Part shown: positions 33,783 through 44,324 of the stretch, in pieces
Layout of the letters: every line of letters begins with the position of its first letter
Numbering within the stretch: the first letter of the stretch is position 1
Notes under the pieces: generated by a model
What the model was told of the DNA's origin: nothing
Databases searched by the model: none
Seen by the model: only the letters and a program-made list of their open reading frames with translations
Assembly (NCBI GenBank): GCA_036346275.1
Contig: JAYEVK010000342.1
Location: 1-64,000 of the forward strand
From: Otatea glauca
Taxonomy: Eukaryota > Streptophyta > Magnoliopsida > Poales > Poaceae
Length of the DNA stretch: 64,000 nt
Direction: 5' to 3'
Made by a program: the position numbers and the translations under genes

Positions 33783-34230
33783 CTACAACGTGGCAGCCTC
33801 TACCGAGACACTCTTCAGCTCGGTGGCTGCCTCCTGCAGTTCGGCAAGTTCACAATTTTCTCGGTCGTATTCCAGCGATCGCTTGATGTCGCTGCAAACT
33901 GTGATGACGCTTCTGGGTCCCGGCATCTTCATCATCAAGTAGGTGTAGTGCGGGACGGCCATGAATCTAGCTAGACCGGGCCTTCCCAAGATAGCGTGGT
34001 ACGCTGTCTCGAAATTGACCACTTCGAAACTTACATACTCGGTTCGGTAGTTGTCTTTGGTACCGAAAGTGACGGGCAAAGAAATCTGCCCGAGTGGAAA
34101 CGAAGACGGCCCAGGGATCACCCCATGGAACGGCTGAGTGCTCGACCTTAGCTCGGAGTGGGGATGTTCATATCGTCGGAGGTCTTGGCGAATAAGACGT
34201 TGAGTCCGCTCCCTCCATCGATCAATACCT
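33783..34230 (-). pseudogene. Tat1 protease and linker
   Basis: The minus strand has the retropepsin site VLIDGGSGLNVLFAKT; the DGGS tetrad lies at 34208-34219. After a frame break, an open stretch (34121-33783) reads GQISLPVTFGTKDNYRTEYV and AYHAILGRPGLARFMAVPHY. These are the strand and ILGRP-like segments that complete a Tat aspartic protease. Between the site and 34121 the frame is broken. The protease normally processes Gag-Pol. Confidence 0.75.
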
Positions 34231-34341
34231 TCTTGAGGTTTACATTGCGAATGACAGGGTCGAGCACTAGAGGGTACTTACCCGGATGCAGAACCCGGTT
34301 GGGGTGATCTGAGCGATCGGGACCTCAGACCACTTAAGATA

Positions 34342-35898
34342 CTAGGGGGTCGCCGGTTCCACCGCATTGATCTCCCGAGCAGTGAGCTTTTGCTTCCACT
34401 TGGACTCGTATTCGGTGGAGCCTCCGTAGATGTAGTTCAGCTCTTGCTCGGGCTCTTGGTAGTCATCCTCGTCTGGAAGGTCTTTCTTCTTGGCCGCCTC
34501 GTCCTTCGCTGGGGCCGGTTGCTTGTTGCTTTCCCGCACAAAACGCTTCAGGGTGAAGCAGTCCTTGGCGGCGTGCTTTCCCTTGGGGTGGAAAGAACAG
34601 ATCGCATCCATAACAAAATTATAATCATGCGCCTCCCTCTGCATGGCTCGGGGCCGATTGCGTTCTATTACCGCAACTAGCTCCTCGCCTTTCCGCTTCT
34701 TGTCTTTGTGCTTGGAGGACTCGGCCTTGTCGCCTTTACTCTTCTGTTGTGGGCGATCTTCTTGGCGCTCGGCCAGGGAGTCTGAGGCCGTGGCGTAGCG
34801 GTCGGCCAATGCAAACATCTCCTTCACGGAGGCCGGGGGCTTCCTGGACATTTTCTTGATTAGATCAGGATCACTTACTCCCTTCTGAAAGGCTGCCACC
34901 ACCACAGCGTTAGATACGTCCCTGATGGTGTTCTTCTTCTGCATGAAACGTCGGATGAAATCTCTCAGCGTCTCATCCTTCTTTTGGTGAAGCTGGTATA
35001 GGTCCCACGGAGTGCCAGGCCTCTCGTAGGTTCCCTGGAAGTTCGCAATGAATTGATCACATAGATCGCTCCAGGAGTCCACCGAGTTTGCAGGAAGTCC
35101 CGTGAGCCATGCTTGAGTCGAGGGGGTGAGATTGACTGGTAGATAATTCGCCATGACATTCTGATTGCCCTCGGCCGCTTTGACTGCCAGGGCATAGACC
35201 TGCAGCCAAGCTTTCGAATCTCGCTCCCCATCAAACTTGACGATGCCCTTGGGATTGAATCCTTCGGGCCATACCACTCGGCGTAGCCGAGGAGTGAACG
35301 CTCGGACCCCGTCAATGGATCTCTCATCATGATGAGGGGGAGATCAGCGTGGTGAGCCTCGGGCTCGGCGATTGTCGTCAACGCGTCGGGGTGGAGTTCG
35401 GCGCGGCGAGTCCATGACTCGACGATCATCGTCGTTTCGACCCCTGCGATGATGGTCTCTATGGTTGTCGTAGTCATCGTACCTTCGATCACTTCGTCGT
35501 TCGTGGCCAGTGCCGAAACGCTCAAAATCATTGCGACGCCTGCGTCGTTCTTCCTCGTCCAGCTCTAGCCGTCTGGCGGTGATGTCTTGGTGGAGTTCGC
35601 GGTTGAGAATTTGGCGTGCGTCTCCGACTGGTGGTGTGAGGCGCCGATTGCCTGAATTCCGACTGGTTGCAGTCCGACTGCTAGCGACACGAGTGGCCGC
35701 ATGGGAGCATGAGTGCGCTTCCCCTAACGGCTTCTCCTGATTCTGCTGAATCACTGCTGCCGTCACCATGGCCTTGATCTGGGCCACGATCAGGGCTGCC
35801 GTGCTATCAGACGCAATCATTGGATCCAGTGTATCAAGAAGCGTCTTGGAGGCGACGACGTTCTGCAGCGGTGTATGAAAGACAGCTTGGTCTCCCAA
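34342..35898 (-). pseudogene. Tat1 gag
   Basis: The N-terminal part (35898-35344) is rich in Arg/Asp (NHRDHHRRGRNDDDRR), and the second part (35277-34342, 311 codons) holds the Retrotrans_gag core. Motifs seen include GFNPKGIVKFDGERDSKAWL, FIANFQGTYERPGTPWDL and LRDFIRRFMQKKNTI. A Lys-rich basic stretch and a degenerate finger-like CSFHPKGKHAAKDC follow. A single frame break at about 35280-35345 separates the two. Tat-type gag proteins form the particle. This is the best preserved gag in the window. Confidence 0.8.
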
Positions 35899-36298
35899 CC
35901 TGGACTGCAGGATGTCCTCACGGACATGGCGGCTGCGCGATCGAAGTGATCGCGTCTGTACCTCCTTTCCCTTACGAAGACGATCTTCCTCCGCAGCTTC
36001 TTGATCTTCGTGTTGGCGTTGGAGATCGGTCCTCTACTCCTCTATCGCGAAGACGCAACGAAGGTCGCAGCGATTCCTCACGATGCCGACTGGTTCGCTA
36101 GATGAGTCAGAGCGGCATACCTGAGATGGGTTGGCCTGATCTCCACTAGATTGGATCTGGTTTTGGACCAGCGTAAAAGCTCTTCACAGATTCTGCGATG
36201 AAGTCCGTGCTTTCGCTTAAAAGCCTGGCCGGAGACGAAGGTGGCGATGATTCCACCGATAGCTACCATCGAGTCTATAGAAAAAGATTTTAGCGCTC
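35899..36298 (-). mobile_element. Tat1 5' leader
   Basis: Between the PBS and the gag start. A short frame (MVAIGGIIATFVSGQAF ...) exists on the minus strand, but its coding status is unclear. Confidence 0.5.
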
Positions 36299-36316
36299 CC
36301 CCTACCTGGCGCGCCA
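36299..36316 (-). promoter_or_regulatory. Tat1 primer-binding site
   Basis: The minus strand reads TGGCGCGCCAGGTAGGGG two bases after the 5' LTR. From memory this matches the 3' end of a plant tRNA-Arg (CCT); the tRNA identity was not verified. The same site, decayed, occurs in Tat2 and Tat3. Confidence 0.8.
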
Positions 36317-36318
36317 AC

Positions 36319-36876
36319 TGTCGACTTTTGTAGTCGGCAATAATTTATAGGACAGGCGCTAGATCTCAAACTCGAAGGTCACAGAAGACAAGGATTTAGA
36401 CAGGTTCAGGCTCTCGCAGAGGAGATGACACCCTAATCCTGTGTGCTGGGATTATATGGATCTCTTGGATCTAGGATTGCTCAAAGCGCTGTGTGCTCTG
36501 GGCGATATGCGATGTGTGTGCTATGGCTTGATAGCTCGATTGCTTGATGTCTATGTTGTTGCCCGCCCTCTCCCTTATATAGCGGGGGTGGGGTGGCTTA
36601 CAGAGTCCTGATCGGTTAGGAGATTTCGATCGGTTACTAGATTCTAGTCGGTTACATGATAGAGTTTACATCTTTATCTACCCTATCAACGACTCAGATT
36701 ACAGCCGTATCTTTTATATCTAAATATACATACAACTGTCTATAGGATGTGCCCCCTTTCCGTACGGAAGCAAGGCTTGGTGCGGGGTGAATCCTTTGGG
36801 CCTTCTACTTTGGCCTATCTTCTCTTCAGGCGATGCTGGGCCGACCATGAAGATACCCAATTTCATATATTCCACA
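36319..36876 (-). mobile_element. Tat1 5' LTR
   Basis: 558 bp, TGTGGAATATATG ... GTCGACA on the minus strand, paired with 14048-14605. A TATATAAGG-like box lies at about 36572-36580 on the minus strand. The inner end is fixed by the PBS. Confidence 0.85.
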
Positions 36877-37584
36877 GCTGGCATTGCTATAGCTCCCCAT
36901 TAGGAGGATCTTGCTAAGCATACCGGCAGATCTGCAATGGTGACCGTCCAAGATCCTTCAGCTTCTCTAGTGCATCGGGTGTTCTAGTTCGTTTTGAAAC
37001 CCCAAATCGAGGTTTGTGGACACAAAATCCCCTGTTATGCCTTCCACTCTTCCCCTCGCTTTGTTTTTGACGCTTCTGGCTTCATATCGTAGCATGCGGC
37101 CAACAATTGCTTGAGGCCAAAGCCTTTTGCGATCAAGCCCACCAGGAGACCGAGCGGCTCATGGCTTCCCACGATCAAATACTCAAGATGAAGAATGCCA
37201 AGCTGGAGGCACTCAAGGCCAAATTCAAAACCACTCAGGCTAAGGCTGAAGAGCGGGAGAAGAAGCTGATAGCTAAAAAATGCTGTAGAAGCTGCACTGG
37301 TCGAGGCTAAGGCCAGTCGGGACGAGGCAGAGGCAGGCAAGAAAGTAGTCGAGTTCGAAAAGTCTACAGCAGATGCGGCACTCGCCACTCTGCAGTCGAA
37401 GACACTCGAGCACATGACCACCTTGGCTCGTCTTGCGACCTCGTACATGCTTGGCATGGTGAAGAGCCATCATCAGGACCTGGACTTCTCAGGACTGGAC
37501 GAAGGATACATCGACCCGAGAGTGGAACCAGGTAAAGAAAAAATCGAGCGATGTTGCCCCCCCGACCGTCTACTCGATGAATGA
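36877..37584 (+). pseudogene. Tat2 opposite-strand ORF (aORF), C-terminal part
   Basis: On the strand opposite Tat2 pol. An exon fragment (about 36905-36980) reads EDLAKHTGRSAMVTVQDPSA. An intron-like stretch ends in ATATCGTAG at 37092. The last exon encodes a coiled-coil-like Lys/Glu/Ala-rich C-terminus (LEAKAFCDQAHQETERLMAS; AKASRDEAEAGKKVVEFEKS), with one frame break near 37280, and a DFSGLDEGYIDP tail, then stop at 37582-37584. It is the same kind of gene as the Tat1 aORF. The 5' part is missing because Tat1's LTR abuts at 36876; whether Tat1 inserted here or a rearrangement joined them is not resolved. Confidence 0.55.
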
Positions 37585-37954
37585 ATCAAGCAGATGGTAG
37601 AGCATACGCATCGATAAAATGCATGATGTAGCCCCCGTCCCTCCACTCGATGGCTATATCAAGGAGAAGGTAGAGCATAATTATCAATTGCAACCCTTAC
37701 ACACAAAAAAATGAGCCCTCGAGCATATTGGTCGAAGTAGAATCCAAACAGAAGAAGTAGATGAACAACATAACTTCGTTCCAGCGATTGAACTTTGTTA
37801 CTATTTTTTGCGTCTTTCAGCATCCACGCGACGCACCATAAAGTGGCGTCTCTTCGATTTGTGCATTTGTGTGGAAGTGCGACTGACGTCTCGTGGATTG
37901 AGACCGACGCGAATCTAGATGGATTGCGATTATAGTGCGACTTGTTCCCTGAGC

Positions 37955-37962
37955 TATAAATA
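37955..37962 (+). promoter_or_regulatory. TATA box upstream of the small Tat2 + strand ORF
   Basis: TATAAATA, 82 bp before the ATG at 38044, with a pyrimidine-rich stretch resembling a 5' leader in between. It suggests an internal promoter reading opposite to gag-pol. Confidence 0.5.
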
Positions 37963-38043
37963 GACGAGACCTGTAGTCGCCTGTCACATCTCATCTTTTC
38001 TCTTGTCCTCTGCTTGCATCGCCTTAGTTCTTCCACCGCATCC

Positions 38044-38451
38044 ATGGCTTCTCCTCCACCGTCGCCTCCCTCTATGATCATCCTTGGCGAATCCCATCCC
38101 CCTACTCCACTGGCAATAGTTTCTCCGGGGAGGATCATCATCTCTTCTGATGAGAACGAGATCGATTGGGAGACTATTGAGAAGAAGGTTTGGCCGGAGG
38201 AGGATGAAGTCACCAGCAAGCTGAGGGTCATTGCTGAAGAAGACGATGCCACCTCTGCTCCCTTCGCAAGAGCAGATGCCACCGCCGACACACGAGGAGA
38301 AAAAAGTGAGGCCTCCGACATAGGAAGAAGAGGTGAATCTCAAGATAGCTTCATCGGCCTGACGCTTGCTCAACCCTCCAAGCCATCTTGGCGCTGGGAG
38401 GCCTCCAACGGCGGAGGGTTCTCCTTTCCTATCAACTGGTTTGCGCGGTGA
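38044..38451 (+). CDS. Small acidic protein encoded opposite to Tat2 pol, unknown function
   Basis: An intact 135-codon frame starts MASPPPSPPSMIILGESHPP and continues with an acidic Glu/Asp-rich middle (ENEIDWETIEKKVWPEEDE), a Ser/Asp-rich part, and a Trp-containing end, stop TGA 38449-38451. No signal peptide or membrane segment is evident. It has its own TATA box and leader 82 bp upstream and lies between the aORF stop and the Tat2 pol end. A GT at the very end (GCGCG|GTGAGC) could also be a splice donor. The minus strand is open over the same place but shows no family features. I do not recognise the domain. It may be an extra regulatory ORF of the Tat2 subfamily. Confidence 0.5.
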   Translation: MASPPPSPPSMIILGESHPPTPLAIVSPGRIIISSDENEIDWETIEKKVWPEEDEVTSKLRVIAEEDDATSAPFARADATADTRGEKSEASDIGRRGESQDSFIGLTLAQPSKPSWRWEASNGGGFSFPINWFAR

Positions 38452-38678
38452 GCGCCAAGTCTTCGCATCCTCTTCTCGCATGTATAGAGGGTGCAAGCCC
38501 ATCCCGGGGACCATCCTTTTTCGTTCCCTGTGAATGGAGGGGCGGCGGTGTGATGCCTCCGAGGACAAGTCATAGTGGTGTACCTATCTTAAGATGTAAT
38601 AGGATAGACTTTTGTTAGTAAAATTTTAATGAAATCATACTTACCTAGATCTTAGTTGCAATGCAATGTCTTCTTTAT

Positions 38679-38791
38679 TCATGTATGAAACTTTCTCAAT
38701 TGGTTGATATTCCATGAGTTTCCAAGTATCACCCTTTCCGATGTCAATAACCGTACATATCCTGGTCGAGTCACTTCGACCACCACATAGG
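38679..38791 (-). pseudogene. Tat2 integrase C-terminus (distal piece)
   Basis: The minus strand encodes the end of integrase, with stop at 38679-38681 (WNINQLRKFH-like end), matching Tat3 53171-53285. It is separated from the rest of Tat2 pol (44325 onward) by the solo LTR insertion. Confidence 0.8.
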
Positions 38792-39198
38792 TGCTGGGGA
38801 ACGGGTAGACTACTCTAGCAAAAATCAAAATTTTCTACCACGTAACTAAGGAACCACTGCAAGTTATAGATCACAGAATTACCACTATACGCGCATACTT
38901 GTAGCGAAAGTAGAGTCGATGTAGTGCAGTGGTGCAGGTGTAGTCGTACTAGCCTTGCTCCTCCTCCAAAGCTTCTTGTGAGCATCTTAGGTTGCAGATT
39001 GTCCCAGCGTTGAAGCTTCGCAGCAACACCTTCAAGGTATCCACACGTACGAGGCAGGAACACCACATGCCGGAGTACTAGCGCCGGCTGTGTGGTTCTG
39101 GGCGGTGGCTAGGGTTTCGGGAATTCCAAATTCCTATTGTGTTTTTACGTGTGCCTCTCTTGTATCTCTCCTGTATCTCAAAGCCACAACCTCCTCCC

Positions 39199-39206
39199 TT
39201 TATATA
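39199..39206 (-). promoter_or_regulatory. TATA box of the solo Angela-like LTR
   Basis: The minus strand reads TATATAAA followed by GGGAGGAGG. Confidence 0.6.
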
Positions 39207-39370
39207 GACGTCCCATAACGGGTTTCAACCCTTTGAAGCCCATTAGGAACTCTAAGCCCATTACAACTCGGATCCCTATCTGAATTGGTTACAGCCCCTT
39301 AAGCGTACGACCCTATAGGTTCACATGCACTCAGACATGGCTGAAGTACCACTATCAATCGTTGAGTACT

Positions 39371-39430
39371 CCTACTCGACCATCGGGTATACCTACTCGA
39401 CCATCGGGTATACCTACTCGACCATCAAGT
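39371..39430. repeat. 21-bp tandem repeat within the solo LTR
   Basis: Three copies of CCTACTCGACCATCGGGTAT-type units start at 39371, 39392 and 39413; the first two are identical and the third has diverged at its end. Confidence 0.85.
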
Positions 39431-40224
39431 AATCGACCAATAGTCGATAGCAGCCCCTAGCAGGACTTACTGACTCCCAAGTACATGTAAAAGATATGAC
39501 GAACCTCAACAATGTCCTATATGCATTTCCTTTTGCCTCACGATATCGGTAAACCCAAGGCGAGTTGTTGTCATCCTTGTTTGGATGGCTCGACCACTTT
39601 TTCTCAATGCTGTGACTCGGATTCCCCGAATACATCGAGTTAACTCTTTCACTCGATGACTCGAGTAACTCTTTAATCGAGTAACATGGCCATGCGTTTC
39701 TAGAATCCGACCAGTCGAGAGGCCTAGAGATATCTCTCCCGTTGTATGGAGGGGCAAATCCTATCTTGATCAACCATGCCTCACAGTATGTTTCATGACA
39801 AACCCGAAAGCCATCTTTATAACTACCCAGTTACGAAGTAGCTTTTGACGACCCTAAAGTAAGCCATTACATATCTTGAGAATATGCGACAATCTCAAGT
39901 CGAATGATATAGCATACACATCGTATATGAGACGAACTGATGACATGAAATAAAACAACGTTCTCGCAGTGTCTCATAGTGGGTCGATGTCCAACACCTT
40001 GTTCTCTAACATGTGTCCATATTATTGGTTTGCTATCTCCATATCTATGACTCGTGAAACATGGTCATCGACCAATATAAATGCTAGTCTACTCATATGT
40101 GTCCTCATATGATTATCGACTAGGGACCCCTTTTTAGAATGAACATCATAAAGATGAATACAGAGTTTCACAAATAAGTCACGTACTTTGTTAATCAATA
40201 TCCATGATGTTATTCAAAGAACAA

Positions 40225-41006
40225 TGATGAGGACATCACTACTATGGATATATCCACATCTAGTTGGACCAACTCCAACACGTCATCCATGGGCCAAGAA
40301 GACAGAGTTATCAAATCCATCACGTTCTGGAATCCAATTTGGCCTCCGGATACCAGCCTGAAGTAAAACGAGCATAACTTTTGTATACGGTGTTCGATTG
40401 GAGAGTTCTTGTACTTGATTGAATGCTTACAACAAGACCTTTCGAATGGATCTAGTGCCATCCACAACTTCATTGTGGATCAGCCAAAATCATCAAAACA
40501 ATATGCTACAACACTATTTTGGGCTGTTTTGGGCCTTGTAAGCGCAAGGGGGCCCAAGCCCAAGTTGTGTGCACCCCTCTTGCTGCACACAACCCTAGGA
40601 TGACCCTCTCATGTCCCTCCCTCTTATATACTCAGTAACCGCCGCTTCAGATACTTGGGTTTTGTTTGATTAGTTTAGCCAAGTGCAAACTTTGAGTCTT
40701 CGAGTTGTGCCGGATAGCCACCTTGTCAAGACCTTCAATAGAACCCCACCCTATTTTGTCTTCATTCATATTTGCAATTTCAGATTGCTTTTACTATTGT
40801 TCTTGCTTGTTCTTCGGTTTCTTGCAGGAATTGAACCTCGTGTTCAGGTTGATCGTGCCAACGGCAAGATCAATAACACTCAGGAGTTGGTTTAGCGATT
40901 GCTAAGGTGCATCATCGTCGTACGTTGTAGTCGGATCGTTAAAGTTAATTCCACCAAATCGATAGTTATCGCTCTCATCGAAAGATCGGGACACAACCAT
41001 ACATCA
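40225..41006 (+). mobile_element. 5' LTR of the nested gag-only Gypsy element
   Basis: 782 bp from TGATGAGG to CATACATCA, followed by the PBS. It matches 43718-44249 from position 40475 on. A TATATA box lies at 40625-40630. The left flank AACAA (40220-40224) is repeated on the right at 44252-44256, two G bases beyond the right LTR end. Confidence 0.85.
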
Positions 41007-41008
41007 GG

Positions 41009-41020
41009 TGGTATCAGAGC
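41009..41020 (+). promoter_or_regulatory. PBS of the nested Gypsy element (tRNA-Met)
   Basis: TGGTATCAGAGC, a perfect match to the plant initiator tRNA-Met complement, two bases after the 5' LTR. Confidence 0.9.
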
Positions 41021-42643
41021 GCCAAGTTGCTTGGTGAGAGATTCAGTACCGTAGATTAGTTTTTGTTTTGTCCTAAATTGAAAATTACTCCACAAAAATT
41101 CAACCTTTAGATTCAATCTGGTATTTTAGTGAGTTTTGCTAAGTTTTGATCCATTAGAATCCTTGTTTTTAGTTGCTGATCGTTTTTTCCTTCGGGTAGC
41201 TTTTCTTTTAATCTGTCCAGTACTTTGTTTTGTTCATAACTTTTCCATACGAGTATGGATTCTAGTGTTTTTGCACTTTCCTAAAACCTGGGAACAATCT
41301 CTACAAAAACCTTGTTGGGCATGGACTCTAATTCTGGAGCCAAATTTGTTTAATCTAGATGTCAAAGTTGGTGAAGCAAGTTGTACTTTCAGTTCAGATC
41401 GGTTCGGTATTTTGATCATAATTCTCACATCCGAACTCCGATTGGGAAATTTTTATACTTTCCTGAATCCTTTGTGATTCGGACTCCTTCAAACCAAATT
41501 TGATTCGGATTCGGATTTGGTCAGATCGGCTGAATTTAGTTCAAATCTGTGCACCTTGGTGTTTTGGCCATAACTTCTATATACTAGCTCCAAATTGTGT
41601 GTTCGCATACTTGTTTTAAAGCATAGAATATTGCCTTCAATTTGTTACATTGTGAGCAAGCTAGATTCGATCAATTTCATTGTTTAATTGTGGCAATAAA
41701 TTTGCTGGCCAAATTTGGGTTTGTTACTTCAATTTGTATTCTAGCTTGTTCCTTTGAGTTGGTTGAGTCCAGTAGCATTCACAATCCACAAAAGCCAAAA
41801 ATACCAATACACATACCTTTGGGAACTAATTCATCCTTTGTGAACACTTTGATCCCAATTGAGACTAGCTATTTCATATTGCTTGGGGCTACTCTATTTG
41901 ATACATTGCATAATTTTGATTTATCATATCATACTATCTTGTGACATCAAGTTAGGGATTCCAAAACTTTATTCATACTAGTGTTGGCCGAAATTCACCA
42001 AAGAAAGAAAAGAGAAAGAAAGAGCCAAAAGGCCAAAAGAAGAAAAATAAAAAAACAAGAAAAAAAGAAAGAATAGTGGCCGGCAACACTACATTGAGCG
42101 AAACCCTAATTTGTATTCATTATTTTTAGATTGTGCAATTGTATTAATTAGTGAGCAATCTTGTGCCATTTACCTTTTCTGAAGCAATTAGCTAGTGTCT
42201 CTCCATAACTTATGCAACACGAACTTTAGTGCTGAAATTTTTCTTATTTAGCTCATTCCATTGGTTGCATTAAGTTACATCATCTTTACTCGTGAGTTGC
42301 CTTGAAATTTGCTTATATCTTTGAGATCGGCAACTAGGACTTGTGAATTCTAGTTTGGGTCATTACTTATCATTACAATAATTAGAATTATCAGATTGCA
42401 TAGGAAATAAGTATAGCCTACCTAGCTCCACATATTCTACCTCGTACGTTTGTTCGGTCTCTTGGCAAACGCTTTATCCAAGCTTCGAAGAACTTTTGAC
42501 ACCGCCAACGGCTGACAACTCCTGCTGCACGGTAAGAACTTGTAAGAGCTTTGGTTAAAGCGTGAGAGTTGAGCGACTTTTCAGCACATCCTAGTTGTTG
42601 GTAGGGACATATCCTTGTGATTTGTTTCTTGTCTTCACTAACA
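41021..42643 (+). mobile_element. Long leader of the nested Gypsy element
   Basis: About 1.6 kb without a gene. It holds several TCCGAACTCCGATT/CATAACTTT words and an A/G-rich tract (about 42000-42075). Such long, purine-tract-containing leaders before gag are common in grass Gypsy elements. Confidence 0.6.
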
Positions 42644-43840
42644 ATGGCAGGTTCTCAACGTCGTAGTGCTTGGGCCAATAGCATCCTAGGAGAAGAGATA
42701 GTTCACACTCCGAGATACGAAGATCATACGAGCACAGCTTCATCACCACGGGAGGTATGACGACATAGCACATGTACTAAAAGTAAGTTCACTGTACCCA
42801 TTTTTATTGGTAAATATGATCCTGAAGGTTATCTTACTTGGGAATTAGCTGTAGAACAATCATTTGTTAATCATGGAATTCCTAAGCATGAAAAGGTTAG
42901 GGTTGTTACTAGTGGATTTACTGATTTTGCTGCTCTTTGGTGGAATGATTATATGCGTAAAAATCAGGACATCCCTAGCACATGGATTAAATTAAAGAAA
43001 ATTATGAGAGCCAGATTTGTTCCTTCATATGTTGCTCACAAATTACAAAATGAATTGCAATGTCTAAAACAAGGTAGTAAAACTGTGAATGAGTACTACC
43101 AAGAATTTCAGAGTAGATATTTGCGTTGTGGGTTAGAAGAGACCGAAAAGACTGGGTTGAACAACTTTTATTCTGGACTAGATTTTGATATTCAGATCAT
43201 GATATCTTGTAAATAATTCAATTCTATGTCATGTTTGCTTAATCTTTCATGTGAAGCTGAGAGAAAAATACAGAGAAGACAAGCAACAGTTCAAGTTCCC
43301 ACAGAGTTAAATGCTACTCCTGTTGCATGCACCGCACCAAACCTTAGCATACACCCCAACAATGCGAAAGAAATACCAAAAAATTCAAGTGAAGTAGAGG
43401 ATAGCACATGTGAGGATGATTCTACTAACATAATCCAATGTACTTTTACTACTTCTATTGTTGCTGTTCCATGTAATATGCAGGTTACTTCTGAAGAAGG
43501 GGAGATACAAGCTGAAACACCTGCATCATCAAGTGAAAGTTTTGAGTTTCCTACTTCTTCTAAGGACGACGCTAATGACCATGGTACATATCTGATTTTA
43601 CAGCAAGAAAGGGAGCTAATTTGTGACTATATTCCAGCTGTACTTAATTCTAGTGAGCTACCATCGTGTGCCACAATTGTAGAACAATGTGATGAATTGC
43701 ATTCTTATAATTTTGATCGTGGATCAGTCGGAATCATCAAAACAATATACTACAACACTATTTTGGCTGTTTTGGGCCTTGTAAGCGCGAGGGGGCCCAA
43801 GCCCAAGTTTTGTGCGCCCCCTTGCTGCACACAACCCTAG
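42644..43840 (+). pseudogene. Gag of the nested Gypsy element, fused into its 3' LTR
   Basis: One frame runs from ATG 42644 (MAGSQRRSAWANSI) to a stop at 43838-43840, with only two in-frame stops: TGA 42758-42760 and TAA 43214-43216. The Retrotrans_gag domain is clear: KFTVPIFIGKYDPEGYLTWE (from 42785), FAALWWNDYM and ARFVPSYVAHKLQNELQCLK. The C-terminal part (43226-43717) is Ser/Thr/Glu-rich with no zinc knuckle. From 43718 the frame reads into LTR sequence. Protease and polymerase are absent. The element is a gag-only derivative that would need enzymes in trans. Confidence 0.8.
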
Positions 43841-44249
43841 GACGACCCTTTGATGTACCTCCCTCTTATATACTCAGTAGCCGCTGCTTTAGACACTTGG
43901 GTTTTGTTTGATTAGTTTAGCCAAGTGCAAACTTTGAGTCTTCAAGTTGTGTTAGATAGCCACCTTGTCAAGACCTTCAATAGAACCTTACCCTGTTTTT
44001 GCCTTCATTCATATTCGCAATTTCAGATTGTTTTTACTGTTGTTCTTGCTTATTCTTCGGTTGCTTGCAAGAATTGAACCTCGTGTTCAGGTTGATCGTG
44101 CTAATGATAAGATCAATAACACTCCGGAGTTGGTTTAGCGATTGCTAAGGTGCATCGTCGTCGTACGTTGTAGTCGGATCGTCAAAGTTAGTTCCACCAA
44201 ATCTATAGTTATCGCTCTCATTGAAAGATCGAGACACAACCTCACATCA
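43718..44249 (+). mobile_element. Truncated 3' LTR of the nested Gypsy element
   Basis: 532 bp matching 40475-41006 of the 5' LTR and ending CTCACATCA. The first 250 bp of the LTR and the polypurine tract are missing: a deletion removed pol together with the LTR start. Confidence 0.85.
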
Positions 44250-44324
44250 GGAACAATCTCATAGTTCATGAACATTAATGGAAATATAATAATTTCTATG
44301 ATTGCCTCAGGCATATTTCCAACA
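44250..44324 (-). mobile_element. Solo Angela-like LTR, first 75 bp
   Basis: The minus strand starts TGTTGGAAATATGCC at 44324. The segment continues at 40224 on the other side of the nested Gypsy element. Right-hand target duplication ATAGG follows at 44325-44329. Confidence 0.85.

Larger units (their letters stand above)
38792..40224 (-). mobile_element. Solo LTR of an Angela/BARE-like Copia element, major part
   Basis: On the minus strand the LTR starts at 44324 (TGTTGGAAATATGCCTGAGG, the typical Angela/BARE start), is interrupted by the Gypsy insertion, and continues here to GTTCCCCAGCA at 38792. Joined length is about 1.5 kb. A TATATAAAGGG box lies at about 39196-39206. The flanks are ATAGG (38787-38791) and ATAGG (44325-44329), a perfect 5-bp target duplication. 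With no internal region left, it is a solo LTR produced by LTR-LTR recombination. It splits the Tat2 integrase. Confidence 0.9.

Noticed and set aside
14043..36881. Target-site duplication for Tat1
   Set aside because: CACTG on the left and GCTGG on the right do not match well enough to claim one.
37659..38568. Two overlapping minus strand frames (220 and 194 codons)
   Set aside because: They are opposite to the TATA-driven small + ORF and its leader and show no domain. The + frame has the better start and promoter context.
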